From Sandaracinaceae bacterium (lineage in GTDB: Bacteria; Myxococcota_A; Polyangia; Polyangiales; JAFGIB01), in assembly GCA_017881055.1 (NCBI GenBank), contig JADGRF010000025.1, forward strand, positions 1 through 38,455: a stretch of DNA of 38,455 nt, written 5' to 3'. Shown piece by piece: positions 25,277 through 33,506 of the stretch. The position numbers and the translations under genes were made by a program. Every line of letters begins with the position of its first letter. Position 1 is the first letter of the stretch. A model generated the notes under the pieces. It was not told the DNA's origin, ran no database searches, and worked only from the letters and a program-made list of their open reading frames with translations.

Positions 25277-27403
25277 CTACTCGGCCGCCGTGGGCGTGGT
25301 TTCCGCGCCCACCGACTGCAGCAGCAGCTCGGCGATGTCCAGCTGCCGCACGCTGTCTTCTTTTTCCTGCGCCTTGAGGCCGTCCGTGAGCATCGTCATG
25401 CAGAACGGGCAGCCGCTGGCGATGGTCTTCGCGCCGGTATCGAGCAGCTGCAACGTGCGCTTCACGTTCACGCGCTTTTCGCCCTGTTCTTCCATGAACA
25501 TCTGCGCGCCGCCGGCGCCGCAGCACAGGCCCTTGTTGCGGTTCCAGTACTGCGGCTCGGTCAGGTCGACGCCCGGGATCGACTTGAGCACGTCGCGCGG
25601 TGCGTCGTACACGTCGTTGTAGCGACCGAGGTAGCAGCTGTCGTGGAACACGACCTTCTCGTCGAGCCGGTTCTTGGGCACCAGCTTGCCGCTGGCGACC
25701 AGGTCGTTCAGGAACGTGCTGTGGTGAACCACGTCGAACGTACCGCCGAAGTCGGGGTACTCGTTCAAGAGTGTGTTCAAGCAGTGCGGGCAGGTCGTGA
25801 CGATCTTCTTCTTCTCGACCTCGTAGCCCTTGAGCGTCTCGACGTTCTGCTGCGCCATCATCTGGAACAGGAACTCGTTGCCCGCGCGACGCGCCGGATC
25901 ACCCGTGCAGGTCTCCTCGGTGCCGAGCACGGCGTACTTGACGCCAGCTTGCTTGAAGAGCTGCACCGTGGCGCGCGCGATCTTCTTGGCGCGGTCGTCG
26001 TAGCTCGCAGCGCAGCCCACCCAGTACAGGACCTCGGCGTCTTTGTTGTCGGCCATGAACGGGACGTCCAGGCCCTCGGTCCAGTTGGCGCGATCCATCG
26101 CGGACATGTTCCACGGGTTGCCGTTGGTCTCGATGCCGTTGAACGGCTTCTGCAGCTCGGCCGGGAACTCGTTCTTCATCATGACCATGTGACGGCGCAT
26201 GTTCACGAACTTGTCGACGTACGAGATCATGACCGGGCACTGCTCTTCGCAGGCACGACAGGTGGTGCAAGCCCAGATCACGTCCGGGTCCATCACGTTC
26301 GGGATCAGCTCCACGATCTGATCGATCGTGAAGTACGCGTCCTTGGGCGGGTCCGCGTGATGCATCTCGTGACGGTGCGCCTCGCCGCCTTCGGCGATCG
26401 CCGCGGACGTGCCCTTGTACAAAAGCGTCGGCTCGCACGCGAACAGATGATCGCGCAGCGCGAGCGTCACGTGCTTGGGCGAGAGCTTCTTGTCGGTGGT
26501 GTACGCCGGGCAGTTGTCGCTGCAGCGGCCGCACTCGGTGCACGTGTAGAGATCGAGCACGTCTTTCCACGACAGGTCGGTGATCTTCGCGAAGCCGATC
26601 GGCTCCTCGCGCTCGACTTTGCCTTCGAGATCGGTCGTGGTCGGCAGCTTGTTCGGGTGCAGGTCGCGCGCGAACACGTTCGGCAGCGACGTGAGAATGT
26701 GGAAGTGCTTCGAGTACGGCAGGATGTTCAGGAAGATCAGGACGAGCGACGAATGCGTCCAGAAGCCCACGTGCTCGAACGCGGTGAGCGCCGTGTTGCC
26801 GAGGCCCTGAAACAGCAGCGCGAACAGCGAGCCGGCCGGCTCCCAGATCGAGAAGTGCGCGAGGCCTTCGGTCGTACGCGCCGTGAGCACGTCGCGCGCA
26901 CCGTTGTAGACCATGTCGGCGATCATCATCGTGATGATGATGCCGAGGATCACGAGGCCTTCACCGCTGAGCGTCATGCGACGCTGCACGTTGATCACGC
27001 GGTAGTAGATGAAGGTGCTGGCGCCGAGCACCGCGAGCACCGCAAACGTATCCTTCAGCAGCGAGTAGAATTTCCCGAACGGATTCTCGAGCGACAGCAC
27101 GCCCCACGCGTCGAAGCTTGCGTCATAGCCACGAACCCAAAGCACGATGCTGTTGAGCAGCAGCACCTGGAACGCACCGAAGATCATGATGTGCGCGATG
27201 CCGGCTACCTTGTAGTAGGGCATCTTCTTCTGGCCGAGCGCGTAGATCACCGTGTCCTTCAGGCGCTTCACCAGGTTGTCGCCCTCGATCGAGAAGCGCG
27301 GCTCCGGTTGCGCCGACACAGCCAGCGCAGCACGCCGCGACGCCGACCACGCGAACATCGCCGGCAGCACGACCAAAATGAACGACATCAAAATGGGATT
27401 CAT
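25277..27403 (-). CDS. Membrane Fe-S oxidoreductase, HdrD/GlpC-like with CCG domains
   Basis: 708 residues from ATG 27403. The N-terminal 270 residues hold about five membrane helices resembling the heme-b NarI/DUF3483-type subunit. A ferredoxin pair follows, CTECGRCSDNCP and CTTCRACEEQCP, for two [4Fe-4S] clusters. The C-terminal half contains two cysteine-rich CCG domains (WVGCAASYDDR ... TTCPHCLNT, and HDSCYLGRYNDVYD ... GLCCGAGGAQMF ... SGCPFC), the signature of heterodisulfide-reductase HdrD-like and GlpC-like proteins. Proteins of this form pass electrons between a soluble donor, often electron-transfer flavoprotein, and the quinone pool. No etfAB or acyl-CoA dehydrogenase lies nearby here, so the donor is unknown. 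Confidence 0.88.
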   Translation of the reverse strand: MNPILMSFILVVLPAMFAWSASRRAALAVSAQPEPRFSIEGDNLVKRLKDTVIYALGQKKMPYYKVAGIAHIMIFGAFQVLLLNSIVLWVRGYDASFDAWGVLSLENPFGKFYSLLKDTFAVLAVLGASTFIYYRVINVQRRMTLSGEGLVILGIIITMMIADMVYNGARDVLTARTTEGLAHFSIWEPAGSLFALLFQGLGNTALTAFEHVGFWTHSSLVLIFLNILPYSKHFHILTSLPNVFARDLHPNKLPTTTDLEGKVEREEPIGFAKITDLSWKDVLDLYTCTECGRCSDNCPAYTTDKKLSPKHVTLALRDHLFACEPTLLYKGTSAAIAEGGEAHRHEMHHADPPKDAYFTIDQIVELIPNVMDPDVIWACTTCRACEEQCPVMISYVDKFVNMRRHMVMMKNEFPAELQKPFNGIETNGNPWNMSAMDRANWTEGLDVPFMADNKDAEVLYWVGCAASYDDRAKKIARATVQLFKQAGVKYAVLGTEETCTGDPARRAGNEFLFQMMAQQNVETLKGYEVEKKKIVTTCPHCLNTLLNEYPDFGGTFDVVHHSTFLNDLVASGKLVPKNRLDEKVVFHDSCYLGRYNDVYDAPRDVLKSIPGVDLTEPQYWNRNKGLCCGAGGAQMFMEEQGEKRVNVKRTLQLLDTGAKTIASGCPFCMTMLTDGLKAQEKEDSVRQLDIAELLLQSVGAETTPTAAE

Positions 27404-27555
27404 CGTCTCGAAAACCCTTTCAGAACCACGGCTATGCCCGTTTACAAGCCGGCTACCCCTCAAGTCAACAACACGCCGTATCAACCCGCGTGAAGCCGCG
27501 AGGTTCTGCGCGCTCGTGCATGAGGCGTCATCAACTCGGACCCACAGGTCGCCCC

Positions 27556-27622
27556 ATGAAGCGAGAACCGCGAAGTCGCGCAGGTCCACATTAAATCGTC
27601 CTATGAAGCGAGAACCGCGAAG
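27556..27622 (+). repeat. Perfect 20-base direct repeat, two copies
   Basis: ATGAAGCGAG followed by AACCGCGAAG occurs at 27556-27575 and again at 27603-27622, 47 bases apart. The second copy forms the outer left arm of the inverted repeat at 27608-27732, so the first copy may be a partial duplication of that element. Confidence 0.85.
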
Positions 27623-27732
27623 CCGGCTTCAGGCGCGAGCGCGCCCGCAGCGCGGCGAGGAAGCGTACTTCCCGTACGTGACCGACCCGCGCGAGGACGT
27701 AAGCCGCGCCTGAAGCCGGATCCGCGGTTCGC
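27608..27732. repeat. Long inverted repeat behind the DUF1232 gene (terminator or structured RNA)
   Basis: CCGGCTTCAGGCGC at 27623-27636 is complemented exactly by GCGCCTGAAGCCGG at 27706-27719, and the outer parts AACCGCG (27613-27619) and CGCGGTT (27723-27729) also pair, giving arms of about 26 bases around a 69-base core that has its own short palindromes (CGTAC...GTACG). It begins two bases from the DUF1232 stop, so it would fold at the end of that message. The size and core exceed a simple terminator. Confidence 0.65.
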
Positions 27733-27734
27733 TA

Positions 27735-28280
27735 TCACTTGGGCAATTTAGCGTCGAAGAAGGCTTTCAGCTTCACGAGGTTCTTCTCTTCGCGCGAAAA
27801 GCTCGGCGGCTGATAGCTCTTGCCAAAGCCCCGCACATCCGACAGGAACGTGCTCTGAGTCGCCGGGTCCCCGACGATATCGGCGACGGAGCGACCACGC
27901 GCAGCGCCCTTACGCAGGCCCTTCACGTAGTCGACCAAGCGCGTGAAGTCCTGCCGCAGGAACTCGCGCACGACGTCGGCGTCGGTGGCCAGACGATTCA
28001 GCGTCTTGAGCTTGTCGGCACCGAGCTCGCCGCAGTCCTCTTGGATGGCCAGCTCGGCCGCGATGCGCAGCACGAACGCGTCGTCGAGGTAGCCGATGTC
28101 GTCGATGCCGTCGGGGATCAAGTCGAGCGACTTGAACAGATAGTTGAGACCGCCCGCAACGATCTGACGCGCCGCTTCCGGCGCGCCCTTGTCGGCGATG
28201 ATTTCACCGAGGGCCTCGGCGTCGTCGCCCAAGCTGCGCAACCAAGCGGGGAAGATGTCGAGGTATTTCGCGTCGCTCAT
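27735..28280 (-). CDS. DUF1232 (YkvA-like) protein
   Basis: 181 residues; ATG 28280 with GGAGG five bases upstream. The central segment NYLFKSLDLIPDGIDDIGYLDDAFVLRIAAEL is the DUF1232/YkvA signature, whose LIPD..P..G..DD core is found in small proteins of unknown function, often membrane-associated. Here the segment is only weakly hydrophobic, so it may be soluble. The C-terminal half is polar and helical. A TATGCT box lies at 28324-28329 on this strand. It is divergent from the TPR lipoprotein gene. Confidence 0.8.
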   Translation of the reverse strand: MSDAKYLDIFPAWLRSLGDDAEALGEIIADKGAPEAARQIVAGGLNYLFKSLDLIPDGIDDIGYLDDAFVLRIAAELAIQEDCGELGADKLKTLNRLATDADVVREFLRQDFTRLVDYVKGLRKGAARGRSVADIVGDPATQSTFLSDVRGFGKSYQPPSFSREEKNLVKLKAFFDAKLPK

Positions 28281-28403
28281 CGGGCCTCCAACAGCGGCTC
28301 TCGGGGAGCCTGACTGCTGCACGAGCATAGCCGAGACTCGCACGCCTGGGTACGGGGTTTTCCGAGCGTCGAGCGGCAGGCTGGACTGCTAGACTCCCCG
28401 CTC

Positions 28404-29600
28404 GTGAGCTCGCCGCGGACATGGACTGCCATCCTAGTGGCCAGCGCGCTCAGCGGCAGCGTCGCCTCCTGCGCCCACGTCGGCGCGGAAGGCGAGGCAG
28501 CCGCCGAAGCCGCCAGCGCCCACGACGCGAGCGCGACCGCCTCACCGAGGTTCGTATCCCCGTACGCGTACGCCTGGTTCATTCGCGCCGAGCTGCTGCG
28601 CGCGCGCGGCCTCTTACCAGACGCCGTGGTCGCCTACCGCAACGCGCTCGCCGACGCCGACGAAGACCCCTACGTGCTTTCGCGCTTCGCGACCGCGCTC
28701 GATGAAGTTGGTGATCGCAAAGGCGCGGATGCCGCGTGCGCCGACGCGCTCGCGCTCGATGCGTACTCCGAAGCAGCCTGGCTCGCCCGCGGGCAGATCG
28801 CCGAGCATCACGGTGAGCTCGAGAACGCGCTCTCGGCGTACGAGCACGCGGAGGCGGCCGCGCCGGCTGCGAAGGCCGCACCGCTCGCGTTGGCCTCGCT
28901 GTTGCGCGCCCACGGCGCGGACGAACGCGCAGTCGCAGTGCTGACGCGCTTCGAGGCACGCACGTTGCCCGGCAGCGCAGGCGCAGCACATGCGCGCCTC
29001 GAGCTCGCCCTCGCCCGCCACGACGCAACCTCCGCCTACGCAGCCGCGCAACAGCTGCTGCGGACCGACGACGCTGCGCGTGCCACGCTCACACGCACCG
29101 CGCAGACGCTGCTGAATCAGGGCGAACCGCAGCTCGCGCGGCGCATCCTGCTCGCGCTGCCCCCGAACGACGACGATGCCGCGCTACGCCTCTCGGTACT
29201 GCTCGCATGCGGGAGGCGTAACGAAGCCGAGGCGCAGCTGGAAACCACGGCGCCGGTGACGATCGGCGGCCTCTCCGCAGCCGCCGCTGCGTACCTCGCC
29301 ATTGGCCGCGCCGAGCAAGCCCTAGGACTCGCGCAGGTGGCGCTGTCGCGTGAGCCCGAACGCTACGACGCCCGCGTGGTCGCAGCGCGCGCGCAACTCG
29401 CGCTGAACGACGCGGCGGACGCAGCCGACGGCTTCGCGAGCGTTCCCGAGCAGTCGGCCTCGTTCACGGAAGCACGAGCAGGCCTCGCGGCAGCACTGCG
29501 AGCGTCGAACCTCGGCGCGCTCGCACGCGAGCTCACGGCCCACGCCGCGAGCCCAGTGACGCCAGTGACAGCGACCCCGTCGAGAACGCAGGCTCAGTAG
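28404..29600 (+). CDS. TPR-repeat lipoprotein
   Basis: 398 residues from GTG 28404. The N-terminus TWTAILVASALSGSVASC ends in a lipobox (VASC), so the protein is probably a lipoprotein. The rest is a stack of helical pairs fitting tetratricopeptide repeats from about residue 50 (AYAWFIRAELLRARGLLPDAVVAYRNAL, YVLSRFATALDEVGDRKGADAACADALAL, AAWLARGQIAEHHGELENALSAYEHAEA) on through about residue 380. Such proteins act as scaffolds in envelope complexes. Composition is extremely Ala-rich, typical for this genome. Its last seven bases overlap the end of the convergent regulator gene. Confidence 0.82.
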   Translation: MSSPRTWTAILVASALSGSVASCAHVGAEGEAAAEAASAHDASATASPRFVSPYAYAWFIRAELLRARGLLPDAVVAYRNALADADEDPYVLSRFATALDEVGDRKGADAACADALALDAYSEAAWLARGQIAEHHGELENALSAYEHAEAAAPAAKAAPLALASLLRAHGADERAVAVLTRFEARTLPGSAGAAHARLELALARHDATSAYAAAQQLLRTDDAARATLTRTAQTLLNQGEPQLARRILLALPPNDDDAALRLSVLLACGRRNEAEAQLETTAPVTIGGLSAAAAAYLAIGRAEQALGLAQVALSREPERYDARVVAARAQLALNDAADAADGFASVPEQSASFTEARAGLAAALRASNLGALARELTAHAASPVTPVTATPSRTQAQ

Positions 29601-30202
29601 TCGCCGAACAGATCTTGAATCTTCACGTCGAGCGCGACGGCGATCTTGTACAGCGACGAGATCGACGCGCTCGACTCCGCGCGCTCGATCTGCGAGAGCA
29701 GCGACACGGACAGGCCCGTGCGACGCGCCATCTGCTTGAGCGTGAGGTTCGCGTCTTTACGCAGGTTGCGGACGGTCTCGCCGATCACGCGGTGCAGGTT
29801 CTCCTCCGGCGAGCGGAGCAGACCCTTCTTGCGCATCACGCGGCCGACGACTTCGCGAAACTCTTCCGGATCGAACGGCTTCTTCAAGTAGTCGACGGCA
29901 TCGAGCTTCATCGACTGCACCGCCGAGTCGAGCGACGGGTAGCCGGTGAAGATCACCACGGCCACGTCCGAGTCGACCTTGCGGATGCGCGAGAGCACCT
30001 CCACGCCGTCGAGCTTCGGCATCATCAGGTCGAGCACGACCAGGTGATAGCCGCCGTTCTTTACTTCCTCCGCGGCTGCTTCCGGATCCGACACCGTTTT
30101 GACTTCGATGCCGTCCTTCGTGAGGAACGTCTCCATGTAGTCGCAGATCTCGCGATCGTCGTCGACTACCAAGACACGCATGGGCGAAACAGCTTTGCTC
30201 AT
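29594..30202 (-). CDS. Response regulator with XRE-type helix-turn-helix output
   Basis: 202 residues; ATG 30202 with AGAGGAA seven bases upstream. The receiver (8-125) is intact: acidic pair DDD at 14-16, phosphoacceptor Asp58 (VVLDLMMPKLDG), Thr86 and Lys108 (DYLKKPF). The output (about 138-200) is a Cro/C1-type helix-turn-helix, LRKDANLTLKQMARRTGLSVSLLSQIERAESSASISSLYKIAVAL, an uncommon output for receivers. It binds DNA on phosphorylation, presumably. No kinase is adjacent. The gene begins 17 bases behind the 3' end of a tRNA-Pro gene in the same direction, so it is probably read from the tRNA promoter. Confidence 0.9.
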   Translation of the reverse strand: MSKAVSPMRVLVVDDDREICDYMETFLTKDGIEVKTVSDPEAAAEEVKNGGYHLVVLDLMMPKLDGVEVLSRIRKVDSDVAVVIFTGYPSLDSAVQSMKLDAVDYLKKPFDPEEFREVVGRVMRKKGLLRSPEENLHRVIGETVRNLRKDANLTLKQMARRTGLSVSLLSQIERAESSASISSLYKIAVALDVKIQDLFGDY

Positions 30203-30219
30203 GGATGGATTCCTCTTTG

Positions 30220-30293
30220 TCGGGGCGACAGGATTCGAACCTGCGACCTCACGGTCCCGAACCGTGCGCGCTACCAGACTGCGCTACGCCCCG
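30220..30293 (-). tRNA. tRNA-Pro (anticodon CGG)
   Basis: Reading the minus strand from 30293, the acceptor stem CGGGGCG pairs with CGCCCCG, a D arm (GCGCAGTCTGGTAGCGC), anticodon arm CACGG-TTCGGGA-CCGTG with anticodon CGG, and T arm (GCAGG-TTCGAAT-CCTGT) follow. The discriminator is A and no CCA is encoded (the next bases are CAA). All arms are intact, so it should be functional, reading CCG, a main proline codon here. Confidence 0.97.
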
Positions 30294-30311
30294 TCTGCAA
30301 ATTTCGCGCGG

Positions 30312-30340
30312 AATCTATGTGGCGCAGCGACGGGTGTCAA
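30312..30340 (-). promoter_or_regulatory. Sigma-70 promoter of the tRNA-Pro/regulator unit
   Basis: On the minus strand a perfect -35 (TTGACA, 30335-30340) and a -10 TAGATT (30312-30317) are separated by exactly 17 bases, with a GC-rich discriminator (CCGCGCGA) before the start at about 30305, 12 bases ahead of the tRNA. A GC-rich discriminator is typical of stringently controlled stable-RNA promoters. Confidence 0.75.
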
Positions 30341-30375
30341 GCCGAAGAACGCTCGCGCCGGGCGGTCTGCCCATG

Positions 30376-30400
30376 CAGCGAGGGCCTGAGCCAGTCGCTG
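30376..30400. terminator. Hairpin behind rsmB
   Basis: CAGCGA and TCGCTG, with nested GGC and GCC around a CTGA loop, make a stem of about nine pairs some 13 bases past the rsmB stop and ahead of the tRNA promoter. It lacks a T-run. Confidence 0.4.
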
Positions 30401-30412
30401 GCGTTCACTGTT

Positions 30413-31777
30413 TCAGAGTCGAAACGCAACGAGTTGGTACGCGTCCGGCGCGCAGAGGGCGGCAGCCGGCGCAAGCCACGGTCCGATACGCAGAATCCCG
30501 TCCGCGTCGGGACTGGCCCAGCCGCCGTGAGCGGCGTCTATTGCGCCCATAATTCGTCGCGCGTGCGGCACTTCACGCTGGAAACGGTCGGCCACCTCGG
30601 CGCATTCGGCGCGCGTCGGCGAGCACACTGCATACGCGAGCAGTCCCTCAGGCCGCACCAGCTTGGCGGCGCGCAGCAGGATCCGCAGCTGCAGCTCGGC
30701 CATGCGGGCGGGGTCCGTCTTTTGCAGGCGCAGCAGCAGCTCGGGACGGCGATGGATCGTGCCGAGCCCCGAGCACGGGGCATCGACCAGCACGCGGTCG
30801 AACGAGGCCGGAAGGCCACCCGTCCCCACGCTGACGTCGATCGCCTGCGTGTCGACCCGTGCCGCCGATAGCTGCAGGCGTCGTAGCTCCTCGGGGATAC
30901 GCTCCAGCTTGCGCTCATCGACGTCGATCGCGGTGACGTGACCGGCATCGCCGACTTGCTCGGCGAACAGCGTCGTCTTGCCCCCGTGACCGGCGCACAC
31001 GTCGGCCACGCGCTCGCCGGGCTGCACGCCGAGCGCGAGCGCCACGAGCTGCGCGCCTTCTTCCTGGACCGAGAAGTGACCGGCTTTGTAGCCGGGCAGC
31101 GCACGCGGCGCCCCGCCACGGCGCACGCACAGACCCTGCGGCGAAAGCGTCGAGGTCTCGATCTGCGCGTTCGGAAACACCGCGGCGATCGCCTGCACGA
31201 ACGCGTCGCGCGTCGTGTGCTGCGGCGCAACACGCAGACCGAGCGGCGGCGGCAACACGCGTTCGTCGAGCAGCGCACGCATGCGTTCGTCGCCGAGTGA
31301 TGCCAAGAGCTCCGCGCGCACCCACTCGGGCACCGACAAACGTGTGGGCGGCATGGGGTCCGCGGGTCGCTGACCGGCGAGCTTACGCAGCACCGCGTTC
31401 GTGAAGCCGGCGAGCTTCGCGCCGCGTTTGTCGCGCACCACCGTCACGGTTTCGTCGACCACGGCGTGCGCGGGCACGCGACTGAGATGGTTCAGCTGAT
31501 ACGCAGCGCTCCGCAGCGCCGCGCGCGTGACGCCGTCCATGCGAGCGGGGTCGCGCGAGACTTGCTTCGCGATCAGCGCGTCGAGATCGGGCAGCACGCG
31601 CAGCGTTCCGTACACGATCTCGGTAGCAAGCCCGACGTCGAGCGCCGATAGGCCACTGCGTCCGAGCTCGGCGTCGAGCGCGCGCGAGGCATACGCACCT
31701 TCCTCCGCAACGCGAAACAACACGGCGATGGCGACGGCGCGCGCGCCGACCGAGACCCGAGGTTCGGTCATGCTCAT
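30413..31777 (-). CDS. rsmB: 16S rRNA (cytosine-967-C5) methyltransferase
   Basis: 454 residues from ATG 31777, chosen because ATGA at 31777-31774 overlaps the rseP stop. The N-terminal third is the NusB-like RNA-binding domain (ARAVAIAVLFRVAEEGAYASRALDAEL ... IVYGTLR). The Rossmann methyltransferase has the SAM site VADVCAGHGGKTT, VTAIDVDERKLER, catalytic motif VDAPCSGLGTIHRRPE and the second cysteine loop AYAVCSPTRAE. The two cysteines are as expected for an RNA m5C methyltransferase. It usually sits behind fmt/def; here it lies in an operon with rseP and a receiver protein. Confidence 0.93.
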   Translation of the reverse strand: MSMTEPRVSVGARAVAIAVLFRVAEEGAYASRALDAELGRSGLSALDVGLATEIVYGTLRVLPDLDALIAKQVSRDPARMDGVTRAALRSAAYQLNHLSRVPAHAVVDETVTVVRDKRGAKLAGFTNAVLRKLAGQRPADPMPPTRLSVPEWVRAELLASLGDERMRALLDERVLPPPLGLRVAPQHTTRDAFVQAIAAVFPNAQIETSTLSPQGLCVRRGGAPRALPGYKAGHFSVQEEGAQLVALALGVQPGERVADVCAGHGGKTTLFAEQVGDAGHVTAIDVDERKLERIPEELRRLQLSAARVDTQAIDVSVGTGGLPASFDRVLVDAPCSGLGTIHRRPELLLRLQKTDPARMAELQLRILLRAAKLVRPEGLLAYAVCSPTRAECAEVADRFQREVPHARRIMGAIDAAHGGWASPDADGILRIGPWLAPAAALCAPDAYQLVAFRL

Positions 31778-33438
31778 CGACTCATGAGCTGGCTCACCAG
31801 CTCCGGCCACTGCCGCTCGATGTCGTTTTTGAAGGCTAGAACCATGATGCCGAGCAGAAACGCGAGGCCCGCCAGGTGCGCGTACTCACGCACACGCACG
31901 CTCACCGGCCGGCGCGCGACGCCTTCGATCAAGAAGAACATCAGATGTCCGCCGTCGAGCAGCGGCACGGGCAGGAGGTTGATCAAGCCGAGGTTGATGC
32001 TGATGAACGCCATCAGCGTGAGGTAGTTCAACGCCCCCTGTTGCGCCGCTGTGCCCGCGACCTCGAAGACCGTCAGCGGGCCACCGATCGACTTCATCGT
32101 CAAGCGGCCCTGCAACAGGCGCACGACCGAGAACAGCGTCAGCTGCACCACATCGGTCGTAGCGCGCAGCGCCTCGCGAAACGCGTACGAGATCGGCTCG
32201 GGGTTCGTCACCGAGGGATCGAGCCGCGACGGAACCCAGTTGCGAATCCCGACCACGTAGCGATCGTAGACCTGACCTTGGTCCGTGACGCCGCGCTGAT
32301 GCGCGAGCGCCAGCTGGCCCGAGAGCTCGCGCTCGCCGCGTCGAAACGTCAGCTCGTGCTTCTTGCCGCGCTCCGCCTTGAGATCCTCGAGAAACGTGGC
32401 CCACAGCCGAATCGGCCGGCCATCGAGCGACACGAGCCGATCGCCAGGCAAAAGCCCCAGGTGATGCTCCGGTGAGCCCGCCGTCACCTCGCTCACGTAC
32501 AAGTCCGCCGACTCGATACCCGAGCGCAGCACACCGGAGCCTTGCCCGGGCTCCGGCGTGAGCGTGGTGACGCGCGGCTCGTACAGATCGAGATCGATCA
32601 AACCGCCGAGCGCATTCGTGAGTGGAGTGGGACGCAGGTACGTGATTGGAACGAGCGAGCCTTGATTCGCGCCGAGCACGTGCTCGAGATCGATGAAGCG
32701 CGTGATCGGTCGACCGGCCGCCGTCACGATCACGTCGAACGTGCGCAAGCGCGCGGCACCCGCGGGGCTGCTCGGCGACGTGACGCCGAGCACCGCCAGC
32801 GGATGATGCGGCATGACGCCGATGCGCCCGACCTCTTCGTTCAGCTCGAGCGGGCGCTCTTTCTCGGAACGCACCGGCGTGATCGTCTGCTCGATCGTGT
32901 GTCCGTCGCGTGTGACCGTGAAGTGCAGCGCCTTACCCGGATTCTTCTCCACGATCCGGCTCAGGCCATAGAACGTGCTGACCGCGTCACCATCCACCGC
33001 GGTCACGAGATCTCCCGGCAGGAGCTTGCCATCCGCAGGCCGATCGGGAAACACCACGCCGACCGATGCGGGCGTGAGCTTGTCGTCGCCCAGAAACACG
33101 ACGAAGTAGAGCAGAATCGGAAACACCAGGTTCATCGCGGGACCGGCCAGCACGATCACGAAGCGCCGAAACAGGTTCAGGTTCGCGAACGAGCGATCCG
33201 CGTCCTTCGGGCGCACTTCGTCCCATGGGTTCTCGCCCAGCATGCGCACGTAGCCGCCGAGCGGCAGCGCCGAGATCACGTACTCGGTCTCGCCGCGACG
33301 AAAACCCGCTAGGCGCGGACCGAAGCCGAGGCTGACCTTGAGCACGCGCACGCCGAAGTACTTTGCCCAGACCAAATGCCCGAGCTCGTGCACGAACACG
33401 AGCACGCCTACGAGCACGATGAAGTAGAGCAAGGGCAC
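31774..33438 (-). CDS. rseP: Site-2 protease RseP family, long form with two PDZ domains
   Basis: 554 residues from GTG 33438; a TTG at 33477 is a possible earlier start and no ribosome site decides. HELGH at 17-21, the FGPRLAGFRRGETEYVISALPLGGYVRMLGEN loop with GGYV, two PDZ domains (about 120-200 and 300-365) separated by an extended region, and the last helices with LLPVPLLDGGHLMFFLIE give the complete classical RseP plan. It cuts membrane-bound anti-sigma factors, signal-peptide remnants or other substrates. The operon is receiver protein, rseP, rsmB. It is longer than usual (E. coli RseP is about 450 residues) because of the insert between the PDZ domains. Confidence 0.9.
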   Translation of the reverse strand: MPLLYFIVLVGVLVFVHELGHLVWAKYFGVRVLKVSLGFGPRLAGFRRGETEYVISALPLGGYVRMLGENPWDEVRPKDADRSFANLNLFRRFVIVLAGPAMNLVFPILLYFVVFLGDDKLTPASVGVVFPDRPADGKLLPGDLVTAVDGDAVSTFYGLSRIVEKNPGKALHFTVTRDGHTIEQTITPVRSEKERPLELNEEVGRIGVMPHHPLAVLGVTSPSSPAGAARLRTFDVIVTAAGRPITRFIDLEHVLGANQGSLVPITYLRPTPLTNALGGLIDLDLYEPRVTTLTPEPGQGSGVLRSGIESADLYVSEVTAGSPEHHLGLLPGDRLVSLDGRPIRLWATFLEDLKAERGKKHELTFRRGERELSGQLALAHQRGVTDQGQVYDRYVVGIRNWVPSRLDPSVTNPEPISYAFREALRATTDVVQLTLFSVVRLLQGRLTMKSIGGPLTVFEVAGTAAQQGALNYLTLMAFISINLGLINLLPVPLLDGGHLMFFLIEGVARRPVSVRVREYAHLAGLAFLLGIMVLAFKNDIERQWPELVSQLMSR

Positions 33439-33506
33439 GGGGCAGCGGAAATAGCACGAATGCCCGAGCCCGACCAACGAGCGCTCGTGCTCGCAGCGAG
33501 CCGCTG

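Larger units (their letters stand above)
27404..27734. other. 331-base gap with repeats and a large inverted repeat, no gene seen
   Basis: The stretch between the Fe-S oxidoreductase start and the DUF1232 stop holds a 20-base direct repeat, a large inverted repeat next to the DUF1232 stop, and otherwise unremarkable sequence. It must also carry the promoter of the Fe-S oxidoreductase, although no clear -35/-10 pair was found. The open frames in it are continuations of shadow frames and none has a ribosome site. Confidence 0.6.

Noticed and set aside
25223..27493. 756-residue plus-strand frame opposite the Fe-S oxidoreductase
   Set aside because: His/Val/Arg-rich composition typical of the antisense of a GC-rich gene; the opposite strand has cluster-binding cysteines in the expected order.
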